From the NCBI GenBank assembly GCA_964393835.1, contig CAYMUN010000015.1, forward strand, positions 1-19,593: DNA of 19,593 nucleotides, in the 5' to 3' direction. Of the stretch, positions 1 to 6,957 are shown piece after piece. Below the pieces are notes generated by a model. It was given only the letters and a program-made list of their open reading frames with translations. It was not told the origin of the DNA and searched no databases. How positions within the stretch are numbered: position 1 is the first letter of the stretch; the number at the start of each line of letters is the position of its first letter. The stretch comes from CAYMUN01 sp964393835. Lineage in GTDB: Bacteria; Patescibacteriota; Saccharimonadia; Saccharimonadales; UBA4665. The translations under genes were made by a program, and so were the position numbers.

Positions 1-626
1 TGGTCGACCAGCTGCGGCACGGTGCTGGTCAGACCCTGCTCTTGCTGGGAGGTCGCCGGCTTGCTGTAAACCAGTTGTTGGCCGAGCATCGACTCGACTT
101 TGTGAGCTACGAAATCCAACTCTTCCAGGCTGCCGGCATAGAGCGTGAAATACAGTCCAAAGCGGAAAAACCGCTCTTCACCGACCTGGAGCTTGTCGCG
201 CATTTCCTCGGCGTCGAGGATGGCGGCTTGCTTACCAGGGTCACGCACCCGGCCTTTTTCGGCCTCTATTTGAATGCCGGCCTCCAGCTGGGTGACCTTT
301 TTGCGCAAATTCTCCAGTACCACCTGGCTTTCGACCGGGTAAACATATAGGCTCAAATCAACCACTTCGTCGAGGTTGACCATGCTGCTGAGCCAACCGG
401 TATAGAGCTGCCGCGGATAGCCGTAGACATAGTAAGTGCGGGCGTAGCGGGTACCGATTTGGAAGTGCGTGCCGCTGAATTCCAGAGAGCTGGGGGCGAT
501 GAAATCGCGCAGCGCGGTGATGCCCTTTTGAAAAGCGGCCTGGACTTCTTGCTCTTCACGTTGCTGCTGAGCAGCCGCAATAGCTACCGGATCCAAAGGG
601 GGCTGTTTTTTCTTACCAAAAGCCAT
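1..626 (-). CDS. VirB4/TraC-type T4SS ATPase, N-terminal part (runs off left edge)
   Basis: The frame is open from an ATG at 626 to the left edge with no stop, giving about 208 residues beginning MAFGKKKQPPLDPVAIAAAQ. The visible part is the N-terminal, non-catalytic domain of a VirB4-like ATPase: a short basic/Gln-rich start, then motifs such as GTRYARTYYVYGYPRQ, WLSSMVNLDEVVDLSLYVYP, and RFFRFGLYFTLYAGSLEELD, typical of VirB4/TraC N-domains. The Walker A and B motifs would lie beyond position 1. The start is 2 nt after the stop of the TraC-like gene, and GGGAG lies upstream, so it is the third gene of the prgI operon. The ATPase would sit on the inner face of the membrane and power pilus assembly or substrate transfer. 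Family call is from motif recognition and gene order. Confidence 0.88.
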   Translation of the reverse strand, partial: MAFGKKKQPPLDPVAIAAAQQQREEQEVQAAFQKGITALRDFIAPSSLEFSGTHFQIGTRYARTYYVYGYPRQLYTGWLSSMVNLDEVVDLSLYVYPVESQVVLENLRKKVTQLEAGIQIEAEKGRVRDPGKQAAILDAEEMRDKLQVGEERFFRFGLYFTLYAGSLEELDFVAHKVESMLGQQLVYSKPATSQQEQGLTSTVPQLVD

Positions 627-628
627 GG

Positions 629-1516
629 CTACTGAAGCTCCCGCTGCAGGTGCGGCTGCTGGGCCACACCGTCGCCCTTGGTAATAATGTCAGCCGTCAA
701 ATTATTGAAGTTTTTAAGTTGCTGGCGAGTGGCGGTATCGGGGTTGTAGGTATCGTAATACAATTCGATCAGTTCCTGGGTATCGAGCGGCAATCCCTGG
801 ATGCCACACTGCTGGAGCCCGGCCAGCGTCGATTGCACCCGGTTGCGCAGCTCGGTTTTGGCGTTTTCGAGATCGGCTTCGTTGATGACGACGTGCTTTT
901 CGCCTTTTTCAAATAGCCCGGCAAAACCGCCCAGGAAATTTTTGCTCTGAGTGATGGCTTTTTTTACTTCTTCCACCGGGAAAAACGGGATAATCACGTA
1001 AAAGTTTTTGTCCATAATATTGGTCTGCTCGCTGAGGGCGCCAATATAGCCAATATAATCTTCCATCAATAGTGCCAGTAACATGTTGTCATGTTCGGTG
1101 CGGATCTTATCCAGTTTTTCGATGTAGGGGCGCAGGTCAACCTTACGCGAGCGCAAAAATATCTGGATCGGGAAATACAGCGAATTCAAGAAAGCCTGGT
1201 AGCTGTACTCGACCGCTTCTTGTTCCTGGGGGCTCATTAGGTCAAAGTTGATGCTTTTAACCATCACCACGCAGCGAAAAGAACCGTCACTCATGATGAC
1301 GATACCGTCCCGAATTTCGGCAATCTGCAAAGTATTTTGGGTGCTGTTAGGATGTGGCGTGGCCGCCGCCACCGCTGTTCCCCCGGTAATTGGCGTTGGC
1401 TGTGGGGTGGTCGGTTGCCCGGCTGTTGGCGCTAGCACGGGCCCGGCAGCCGGCGGTACCGCCGGAGAGGTGCTTGGTTGGTTTGGTGCCGAGGGATTCA
1501 TGTTTTGTTTGCCCAC
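629..1516 (-). CDS. TraC-like T4SS-associated protein, middle gene of prgI-virB4 operon
   Basis: A protein of 295 residues from a GTG at 1516, or 290 from an ATG at 1501; both have weak purine-rich leaders, so the start is uncertain. Residues 1-60 are a low-complexity Pro/Ala/Thr/Gln-rich arm. The folded part (about 62-285) starts IAEIRDGIVIMSDGSFRCVV and continues with FLNSLYFPIQIFLRSRKVDL, resembling the N-terminal domain of VirB4/TraC without any ATPase domain. Such stand-alone TraC-like proteins usually sit between prgI and virB4 in CPR and some Gram-positive T4SS loci, which is the arrangement here (stop 2 nt before virB4). It probably acts as a membrane-associated adaptor for the ATPase. 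There are no predicted membrane segments. Family identification is good, role inferred. Confidence 0.82.
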   Translation of the reverse strand: MGKQNMNPSAPNQPSTSPAVPPAAGPVLAPTAGQPTTPQPTPITGGTAVAAATPHPNSTQNTLQIAEIRDGIVIMSDGSFRCVVMVKSINFDLMSPQEQEAVEYSYQAFLNSLYFPIQIFLRSRKVDLRPYIEKLDKIRTEHDNMLLALLMEDYIGYIGALSEQTNIMDKNFYVIIPFFPVEEVKKAITQSKNFLGGFAGLFEKGEKHVVINEADLENAKTELRNRVQSTLAGLQQCGIQGLPLDTQELIELYYDTYNPDTATRQQLKNFNNLTADIITKGDGVAQQPHLQRELQ

Positions 1517-1556
1517 CTTTGTTTCCCTGGTTGCTGGCCCGCTCGGGCGGCAGCAA

Positions 1557-2636
1557 TCAGTGCAATGAAATAACGACTTCCTCTTCTAGCTGGTCGTCTT
1601 GTTGCTGAGCCTTTTGGGCTTGGCGTGCCAAGGTAGCTACGTTCAGGTCATCGTTATTCGCTAGGGCTAGTATAGCAGGATCGGCCGGGGTTGCCATAGG
1701 CCCAGAGGCAGCTGCTACCGAAGGATCGGCTGCCGGATTGGCGGCTGATGGCGTCGTGGCCGCGGGCGGCTGCGTGCCAAGCGGCCACAAGGTACGCAGA
1801 TTGCCATATGAAACCTGTTGGGGCACGGCGTGGGCTTTGAGCTCGGTACTGAGTGCCGCCTCGGCTTCCGGATCATCGGGCATATCCGGTACCTGGGCAG
1901 TTGGCGCGGCGGTGACCGGTACTGCCGGATTGAGAAACCAGGGTTCGGCTGCTCCACTGGCCGGCTGAGCCGTGACACTGGCCGTAGGCGGACTGTTAAG
2001 CCGGTTAATGAGTTGCTGGCGATGTTCCTGGGTAGAACGATCGATCATCGTCTCGAATTGTTGGGCGATTGGATTATTAGTCTCGTCCAAGATGTCGTCG
2101 GAGGCTACTAGCTCATAGCCCGGCACTTCCTGGGGGATACTGTCGAGATCGATGAGCCGCTCCGAGCTGGCCGATTCCATGTGGTGCGGCGTATAGACGT
2201 TAACGTCAACGTTTTTGACGGCCCAGCCACGGCTATCGATGGTGTTAGCCAGCGCCGCTAGCCGGCTGCGCACCTCAACCTGGCTCAGGCCATCGGTATA
2301 AACATGCTCGATTTTTTTAGGTACGGTAATGGTAACGAGCTCTTTGACGCCGCTTTGGTTCCAGACGCGCTTACGCGGCTTAAAGTAATAATTCAGCTTG
2401 CCGAGCGCCCATAGCTCAGTCGGCTGGTCGCGACCAAACGGAAAGGCAAAGAATCCAAAAAACAAAAATGGCGGCACGAATATGACTAGTAAAAAATAGA
2501 GCTTTTGGGTGATCAACAAAAAGCAGATGTAGCCAAAAAAAGCCGTAATCAGGGCAAAAATAAACTGCCGTAGTGTCAACGGCCCCAAGATTTTGTCTTC
2601 AGCCTCGATGTCCTGGATGAGTTTATATGTTGCCAT
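1557..2636 (-). CDS. PrgI-family T4SS membrane protein
   Basis: I take the ATG at 2636 (359 residues) rather than an upstream TTG at 2654, because MATYKLIQDIEAEDKILGPL is the usual PrgI N-terminus. Two adjacent hydrophobic helices follow (about residues 25-43 and 46-64), then a soluble domain (about 70-190) with KLNYYFKPRKRVWNQ, and a long Pro/Ala-rich low-complexity tail (about 200-345) ending in an acidic EEEVVISLH. PrgI is the VirB3-like inner-membrane partner of VirB4 in Gram-positive and CPR T4SSs. It is the first gene of the operon; the -10 box TATACT lies 8 nt upstream of ATG, so the message is probably leaderless. The tail is longer than in compact PrgI proteins and may be an unstructured linker. 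Confidence 0.88.
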   Translation of the reverse strand: MATYKLIQDIEAEDKILGPLTLRQFIFALITAFFGYICFLLITQKLYFLLVIFVPPFLFFGFFAFPFGRDQPTELWALGKLNYYFKPRKRVWNQSGVKELVTITVPKKIEHVYTDGLSQVEVRSRLAALANTIDSRGWAVKNVDVNVYTPHHMESASSERLIDLDSIPQEVPGYELVASDDILDETNNPIAQQFETMIDRSTQEHRQQLINRLNSPPTASVTAQPASGAAEPWFLNPAVPVTAAPTAQVPDMPDDPEAEAALSTELKAHAVPQQVSYGNLRTLWPLGTQPPAATTPSAANPAADPSVAAASGPMATPADPAILALANNDDLNVATLARQAQKAQQQDDQLEEEVVISLH

Positions 2637-2644
2637 ACTGCTTA

Positions 2645-2673
2645 AGTATACCAAATAACCCTTGTACCTAAAG
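2645..2673 (-). promoter_or_regulatory. Promoter of the prgI operon
   Basis: On the minus strand a perfect TATACT -10 box (2650 to 2645) is followed by 8 nt and the prgI ATG. The -35 is poor (CTTTAG or TTTAGG, 16-17 bp upstream) and overlaps the end of the inverted repeat. The motif ACAAGGG occurs 8 nt upstream of the -10, exactly as in the divergent promoter of the PfkB gene. Confidence 0.6.
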
Positions 2674-2765
2674 CCCTAACACCCCACCGACATACTCCGC
2701 CCGCACAAGCAGTGCGGTCGGAAACGACGGAAACGTTAATGCCGCCGGGGCGTTAGGGCTTTAGG
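2667..2765. repeat. 99-bp palindromic element with perfect 14-bp terminal inverted repeats
   Basis: CCTAAAGCCCTAAC (2667-2680) is exactly complementary to GTTAGGGCTTTAGG (2752-2765). The stem extends inward to 2691/2741; three A-C oppositions on the plus strand become G-U pairs on the minus strand, leaving one G-G mismatch. Inside lie a 6-bp hairpin (CCGCAC/GTGCGG, 2701-2717) and two tandem 9-bp units CGGAAACG(A/T) (2719-2736). It lies between two divergent promoters. It could be a structured RNA, a regulator site or a small mobile palindrome; I cannot match it to a known RNA family. Confidence 0.75.
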
Positions 2766-2779
2766 CGCCAGTGGGGTTC

Positions 2780-2809
2780 TTGACGAGGACAAGGGATAAC
2801 CCCTATACT
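2780..2809 (+). promoter_or_regulatory. Promoter of the PfkB kinase-ahcY operon
   Basis: TTGACG (2780-2785), 18-bp spacer, TATACT (2804-2809). Only 8 nt (CGAGCAGC) separate the -10 box from the ATG at 2818, so the transcript should start at or within a few nt of the start codon, without a Shine-Dalgarno. Confidence 0.8.
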
Positions 2810-2817
2810 CGAGCAGC

Positions 2818-3768
2818 ATGAGCAAACCCCAATTGGTTATCTGCGGCTCGATCGCCATCGACCGCATTATGAATTTTTCTGGCAGCTACCAGGATTTGAT
2901 CCAGCCCGACAAACTTCACGTCCTATCAGTCAGTGTCTTACTCGATAAACTGGAACAAACCCCGGGTGGCGTCGGCGCCAACATCGCCTACAATGCCGCT
3001 CGTTTGGGTGACCGGCCGATCCTGGTTGGGGCCGCCGGCCCGGACGCCGCCAACTACCTCGAGAATCTAACGGCTATCGGCGTCGATACGACAGCTGTCC
3101 ATATCAGTGACCTGCCAACCGCCTCGTTTAACGTTATGACCGATAGCGACGATAACCAGGTCGGCGGGTTTTATCCCGGCGCCATGGCCGATTCGGCCAG
3201 CCTGGATCTGGAATCCTGGGCGGATAAAGACGTTTTCGTGAGCGTTTCAGCTAATGACCCCCAGGCCATGCGTCGCCAAGTTGCCCAGTGCGTGGAGCAC
3301 AACATGCGTTTACTCTATGATCCCGGACAGCAAGTCAGCAGCCTCTCGGCCGCTGACTTGCAGGCCGGCCTAGACACCGCCGAGGTAGTCACCCTCAACG
3401 ATTACGAGATGGGCACCGTCTGCAAAAAAACCGGCACCACGCCAGAGGCGATCAAAGCCGCCTCGCCGCTGGTCATTACGACTTACGGCAAAGAGGGCTC
3501 CGTCATCGAGGGTAAAAACGCCCCGACGCCCATTAAAATACCGGCCGCCAAGGCCGCCCAAGTCGTCGATCCGACTGGTGCCGGCGACGCCTACCGAGCT
3601 GGCTTTTTATACGGATACTTGCGACAATGGGACTTGCCTGTTTGCGGACAATTGGGAGCCACCGTGGCCTCATTTATCATCGAGCAGCATGGCACCCAGT
3701 GCGAATTCACCCTCGCCGATATTCGACAGCGCTACCAAGATAACTTTAACCAGGAGATCGAATTATAA
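2818..3768 (+). CDS. PfkB-family nucleoside/sugar kinase, probably adenosine kinase
   Basis: A complete 316-residue ribokinase-fold kinase. The first signature GGVGANIAYNAARLG is near residues 51-65, the NxxE metal/phosphate motif appears as NDYE near 194-197, and the anion-hole and catalytic-base motif DPTGAGDAYRAGF is near 251-263 (Asp of GAGD as the base). Length is normal for the family. PfkB enzymes phosphorylate sugars or nucleosides; the specificity cannot be read from the motifs alone. The gene ends directly against the start of adenosylhomocysteinase (TAA then ATG, no gap), so adenosine is the obvious substrate: converting it to AMP would relieve product inhibition of that enzyme. 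Other options are ribokinase or inosine/guanosine kinase. The start is fixed by the promoter 8 nt upstream; no Shine-Dalgarno. Confidence 0.85.
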   Translation: MSKPQLVICGSIAIDRIMNFSGSYQDLIQPDKLHVLSVSVLLDKLEQTPGGVGANIAYNAARLGDRPILVGAAGPDAANYLENLTAIGVDTTAVHISDLPTASFNVMTDSDDNQVGGFYPGAMADSASLDLESWADKDVFVSVSANDPQAMRRQVAQCVEHNMRLLYDPGQQVSSLSAADLQAGLDTAEVVTLNDYEMGTVCKKTGTTPEAIKAASPLVITTYGKEGSVIEGKNAPTPIKIPAAKAAQVVDPTGAGDAYRAGFLYGYLRQWDLPVCGQLGATVASFIIEQHGTQCEFTLADIRQRYQDNFNQEIEL

Positions 3769-5064
3769 ATGGCAGACGACTACAAAGTTAAAGATATCAA
3801 ACTGGCCGAATGGGGCCGCAAAGAAATAACCCTGGCCGAAAAGGAAATGCCCGGCCTGATGGCCCTGCGCCAAGAATTCTCGGCCAGTCAGCCGCTCAAA
3901 GACGCCCGGATTGCCGGCTGCATCCACATGACTATCCAGACTGCGGTGTTGGTCGAAACTCTCCAGGCCCTCGGTGCCGAGGTACGCTGGTCGTCCTGTA
4001 ACATTTTCTCGACTCAGGATCACGCCGCCGCCGCCCTGGCCGCCGCTGGCACCCCGGTCTTTGCCTGGAAGGCCGAATCCGAGGACGAGTACTGGTGGTG
4101 TATCGAGCAAACGCTCGATTTTGGGAATGGCAAAGGGCCAAATATGCTGCTCGACGACGGTGGCGACCTGACCGCTCTGATCCACGCCAAACACTCTGAC
4201 TTATTACAAGAAATAAAAGGTGTTTCCGAGGAAACAACCACCGGCGTCAAACAGCTCAACGAGTTCCTGGCTGCCGGCAAGCTCAAAATCCCGGCTATCA
4301 ACGTCAATGATAGTGTCACCAAATCTAAATTTGACAACCTCTACGGCTGCCGCGAATCGCTGGTCGACGGCATCAAGCGCGCCACCGACGTCATGCTGGC
4401 CGGCAAAGTCGCCGTCGTCGCCGGGTACGGCGATGTCGGCAAAGGCAGTGCCCAAAGCCTGCGCGCCTTTGGCTGCCGGGTGCTCATAACCGAGATCGAC
4501 CCGATCTGCGCCCTCCAAGCCCTCATGGAAGGCTACGAAGTCGTCACCATGGAAACAGCCGCCCCCCGGGCCGACATCTTTGTCACCGCTACCGGCAACA
4601 AAGACATCATCACCCTTGACCACCTCAAACAAGCCAAAGACACGGCCATAATCTGCAACATCGGCCACTTTGACCATGAAATCCAAATTGCCCAGCTCAA
4701 CGCCCTACCCGGCGTCAAAAAAGAAGAAATCAAGCCCCAAGTTGACCTATACACTATGCCAGACACCGGCTGCCGGCTGATCGTATTGTCCGAGGGCCGC
4801 CTGGTAAACCTGGGCAATGCCACCGGCCACCCCTCATTCGTGATGTCCAATTCATTTTCCAACCAAGTCCTGGCCCAGATTGAGCTGTACACCAAAGACT
4901 ACGCATTAGGCGTCCATCGCCTGCCCAAAGAGCTCGACGAAAAAGTCGCCCGCGTCCACGTCGAAGCCCTCGGCGCCGAACTCACCACCCTCACTCCCGA
5001 CCAAGCCACCTACCTCGGCATCCCCCCCACCGGCCCCCTCAAAGCCGACCACTACCGCTACTAA
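3769..5064 (+). CDS. ahcY: Adenosylhomocysteinase (S-adenosyl-L-homocysteine hydrolase)
   Basis: 431 residues, full length for the bacterial enzyme. It reversibly splits S-adenosylhomocysteine into adenosine and homocysteine in the cytoplasm, using tightly bound NAD. Visible signatures: the substrate-domain DDGGDLT near residues 129-135, the catalytic stretch NDSVTKSKFDNLYGCRES near 179-196 (Lys and Asp of the active site), the Rossmann loop GYGDVGKGSAQSLRAFG near 219-235, GHPSFVMSNSFSNQ near 350, and the conserved C-terminal KADHYRY that completes the neighbouring subunit's NAD site. AGGAG lies about 12 nt before the ATG, inside the end of the kinase gene. The two genes form an operon for methyl-cycle by-product removal. 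The 3' end converges with the next gene across 13 bp, and no terminator hairpin is visible. Confidence 0.97.
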   Translation: MADDYKVKDIKLAEWGRKEITLAEKEMPGLMALRQEFSASQPLKDARIAGCIHMTIQTAVLVETLQALGAEVRWSSCNIFSTQDHAAAALAAAGTPVFAWKAESEDEYWWCIEQTLDFGNGKGPNMLLDDGGDLTALIHAKHSDLLQEIKGVSEETTTGVKQLNEFLAAGKLKIPAINVNDSVTKSKFDNLYGCRESLVDGIKRATDVMLAGKVAVVAGYGDVGKGSAQSLRAFGCRVLITEIDPICALQALMEGYEVVTMETAAPRADIFVTATGNKDIITLDHLKQAKDTAIICNIGHFDHEIQIAQLNALPGVKKEEIKPQVDLYTMPDTGCRLIVLSEGRLVNLGNATGHPSFVMSNSFSNQVLAQIELYTKDYALGVHRLPKELDEKVARVHVEALGAELTTLTPDQATYLGIPPTGPLKADHYRY

Positions 5065-5077
5065 CCCCCGGCCTAAA

Positions 5078-6856
5078 CTAGCGGCCAAGCCCCTGCCGCA
5101 GCAACAAGCCCAACTTAGTCAGTTCACTACCCACCAAGTGTTCGGCGGCATTGCGCTTGCCGCGCTGGATGATATCAACCACATCCTGCTGGATCAGGCC
5201 AGATAGTTTGCTCACAGCTCGCCGATCGTACTCAACGACTTCAATAATATCCGGAGTTCTATCAGGGCGCATGATTTCTTTCTTAGATTTCTTTAGACCT
5301 TCTCTAGCCAAGAGCTTACCATCTTTCCTGCCGCCCACGCGTTTTGGTTCACCATCTTCGTCTAAGATGGGTTGTAAAGCGTAGGTAACGATTGAGTTCT
5401 CGAATGCCTGCCCGAGCCTCTTGGCTATGATTTTGTTTTGGCGCTGTTTAGCAGTTGGCGTATCACGCAAAGGATTAACGCCTTCATAGGTAGCCAAACT
5501 ACCGTCGTGCTCGTAGCGTCGCTGATCAGCGTAGCGAGCTTTGGCTAGTTCAATCAACGCCCAGCCAATGCCGAGATCCTCTTGGGCAAGTTCCGTGTCT
5601 CGGTCACGTCGGACGAGATTCAAGCGATACATCTCCTCCAGGAATTCATTGCGCATGCCTCTGGCTAACGCTAACACTCTCTCTGAACCCATTTCTGTAC
5701 TCAAACGAGCGATTATCTTGGCATAACGATGCATGGATATATCACCCTTAGAATCATGTATGCGATCGGCAAACTCCCCCCCGGTGTAGATATCTTCTCC
5801 GGCGAAGTATGCGTGAACTTGATCAATCGTCAGAGCTGGGCCGAGAACGGATTCAATCGTTTCGGCACCCTCGCCTGTGAACAATGGTGATGTTGCTTCA
5901 TGAGTCGGTAAAGCGGCTGGCGTAACCGAAGGTTCGACAGCTAACCAGCCAGCCCAGGCTCGTTCTTCGTCGGTCAGGCCTTCAAATTCATCAATGGCTT
6001 CTGGGACTTCTGGTGTTTCCGGTAGGTCTTTTGGTGTCGCCAAGCTGATTTTTAAACCATCGTGGCGGTGGGTTTTCACCAATTTGCTTATCCGTTTTTG
6101 CAGACCATCATCTATATAGGTATTGGTCTCGATCGTATTGCCATGAAGGTCACGGATTTTTGTGGCGTAGGCGACTACTGAACGCTGGCGGCCATGCTCG
6201 GTGTGGCTAATCAGGAATTGGTCAACAACCTCTTCGTCCTGACCACCCAGTGTTAGGCGTAGCCCCTTAAGGCTATCCAAACCAAGCTTGGTTTTTTGAT
6301 TCATAATGGTTTTGAAAGGCTCCTCACCTTCCTTAACTCGGACTGCTACCCTGGCAAAGCTGGTAAAGTCAGGTTTCTCCGGCGCTTTATTCCAGCCGAA
6401 ACCACTGAGCTGGTCACTGGGCGGACGCCGGCTATCTTTATCAAAAAATTTGTCTAGCTCGTCTCGCTTCCAGGTAGTCGTGCCGGTTATATTACCTTCG
6501 GCGTCATAGGCCGTGACAGTATACTGAGGGACTAGTTCACGGACTCGTTTAGTGCCCGTTTCCTTATTTTTGAGACCCCAGATGCCCATACGGTCATGGC
6601 CTGGGCCGTAGCTCATCTCTTGGCGGGCCGTATCAAGGAGATCATAATCAGTGACTTCATAGCGTTTGCCATGTTGCTGCCAGCCCAATCCCTCCAGACC
6701 GGATCGGGCTCGTCGCAGTGCATCGGCATGCACCTGTGTTGATAGCGGCTGGTTCGGATTGATCAACAGGCTCTCGGGTAATACTGGGGCTGCTGGCTCG
6801 TGAGAAGACGCGACGGGGTCAAGATCCGGAGGTGATGCTGGTGCGGTTTCTGACAT
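5078..6856 (-). CDS. Uncharacterised 592-residue soluble protein downstream of virB6
   Basis: I do not recognise a family. The start at 6856 (MSETAPASPPDLDPV) is the first ATG after a near-consensus promoter. A Pro/Ala-rich arm (1-40) precedes a mixed alpha/beta region (about 45-285) with two similar-looking beta-rich stretches around VTAYDAEGNITGTTTW and VVAYATKIRDLHGNTIETNT; then a Pro/Glu-rich linker (about 285-335) and a helical, charged C-terminal half with KKSKKEIMRPDRTPDIIEVV and a basic end. No signal peptide, membrane segment or nucleotide-binding motif is visible. It has the same orientation as virB6 and follows it by about 100 bp, so a T4SS-related role (chaperone, cytoplasmic partner or substrate) is possible, but only by position. 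It converges with ahcY. Confidence 0.8.
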   Translation of the reverse strand: MSETAPASPPDLDPVASSHEPAAPVLPESLLINPNQPLSTQVHADALRRARSGLEGLGWQQHGKRYEVTDYDLLDTARQEMSYGPGHDRMGIWGLKNKETGTKRVRELVPQYTVTAYDAEGNITGTTTWKRDELDKFFDKDSRRPPSDQLSGFGWNKAPEKPDFTSFARVAVRVKEGEEPFKTIMNQKTKLGLDSLKGLRLTLGGQDEEVVDQFLISHTEHGRQRSVVAYATKIRDLHGNTIETNTYIDDGLQKRISKLVKTHRHDGLKISLATPKDLPETPEVPEAIDEFEGLTDEERAWAGWLAVEPSVTPAALPTHEATSPLFTGEGAETIESVLGPALTIDQVHAYFAGEDIYTGGEFADRIHDSKGDISMHRYAKIIARLSTEMGSERVLALARGMRNEFLEEMYRLNLVRRDRDTELAQEDLGIGWALIELAKARYADQRRYEHDGSLATYEGVNPLRDTPTAKQRQNKIIAKRLGQAFENSIVTYALQPILDEDGEPKRVGGRKDGKLLAREGLKKSKKEIMRPDRTPDIIEVVEYDRRAVSKLSGLIQQDVVDIIQRGKRNAAEHLVGSELTKLGLLLRQGLGR

Positions 6857-6907
6857 AATGACGACTGCTTACTTTTGTAACTTTTGTATTTGTCTAATCT
6901 AATTACA

Positions 6908-6936
6908 ATTGTAGCAAATAATTTGCACTTTGTCAA
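6908..6936 (-). promoter_or_regulatory. Near-consensus sigma-70-type promoter of the 592-residue gene
   Basis: On the minus strand TTGACA (6936 to 6931), 17-bp spacer, TACAAT (6913 to 6908), in an A/T-rich context. The predicted transcript start is near 6901, giving a leader of about 45 nt that has no clear Shine-Dalgarno. This is the best promoter match in the window and means the gene need not depend on readthrough from virB6. Confidence 0.8.
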
Positions 6937-6957
6937 TAATAGTAACTGAAAGTATAA

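Noticed and set aside
353..580. Minus-strand open frame of 75 codons inside the left-edge gene
   Set aside because: The other minus frame is open from 626 to the edge and encodes a clear VirB4 N-domain; this one is out of frame with it.
2719..2736. CRISPR-like repeat (two CGGAAACG units)
   Set aside because: Only two 9-bp tandem units with no spacers; no array and no cas gene in the window.
2667..2765. Signal recognition particle RNA or 6S RNA
   Set aside because: The size would fit SRP RNA, but the conserved apical GGAAGGAAGCAGC-type motif is absent; it is too short for 6S RNA.
2667..2817. SAH or SAM riboswitch before the PfkB-ahcY operon
   Set aside because: Tempting because of the hairpins and ahcY, but the promoter lies downstream of the element and the transcript should be leaderless. 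I also cannot find the conserved riboswitch core.
4204..4686. Minus-strand open frame opposite ahcY (160 codons), with similar frames at 3763-4194 and 4533-4895
   Set aside because: They are antisense shadows of the unmistakable adenosylhomocysteinase sequence.
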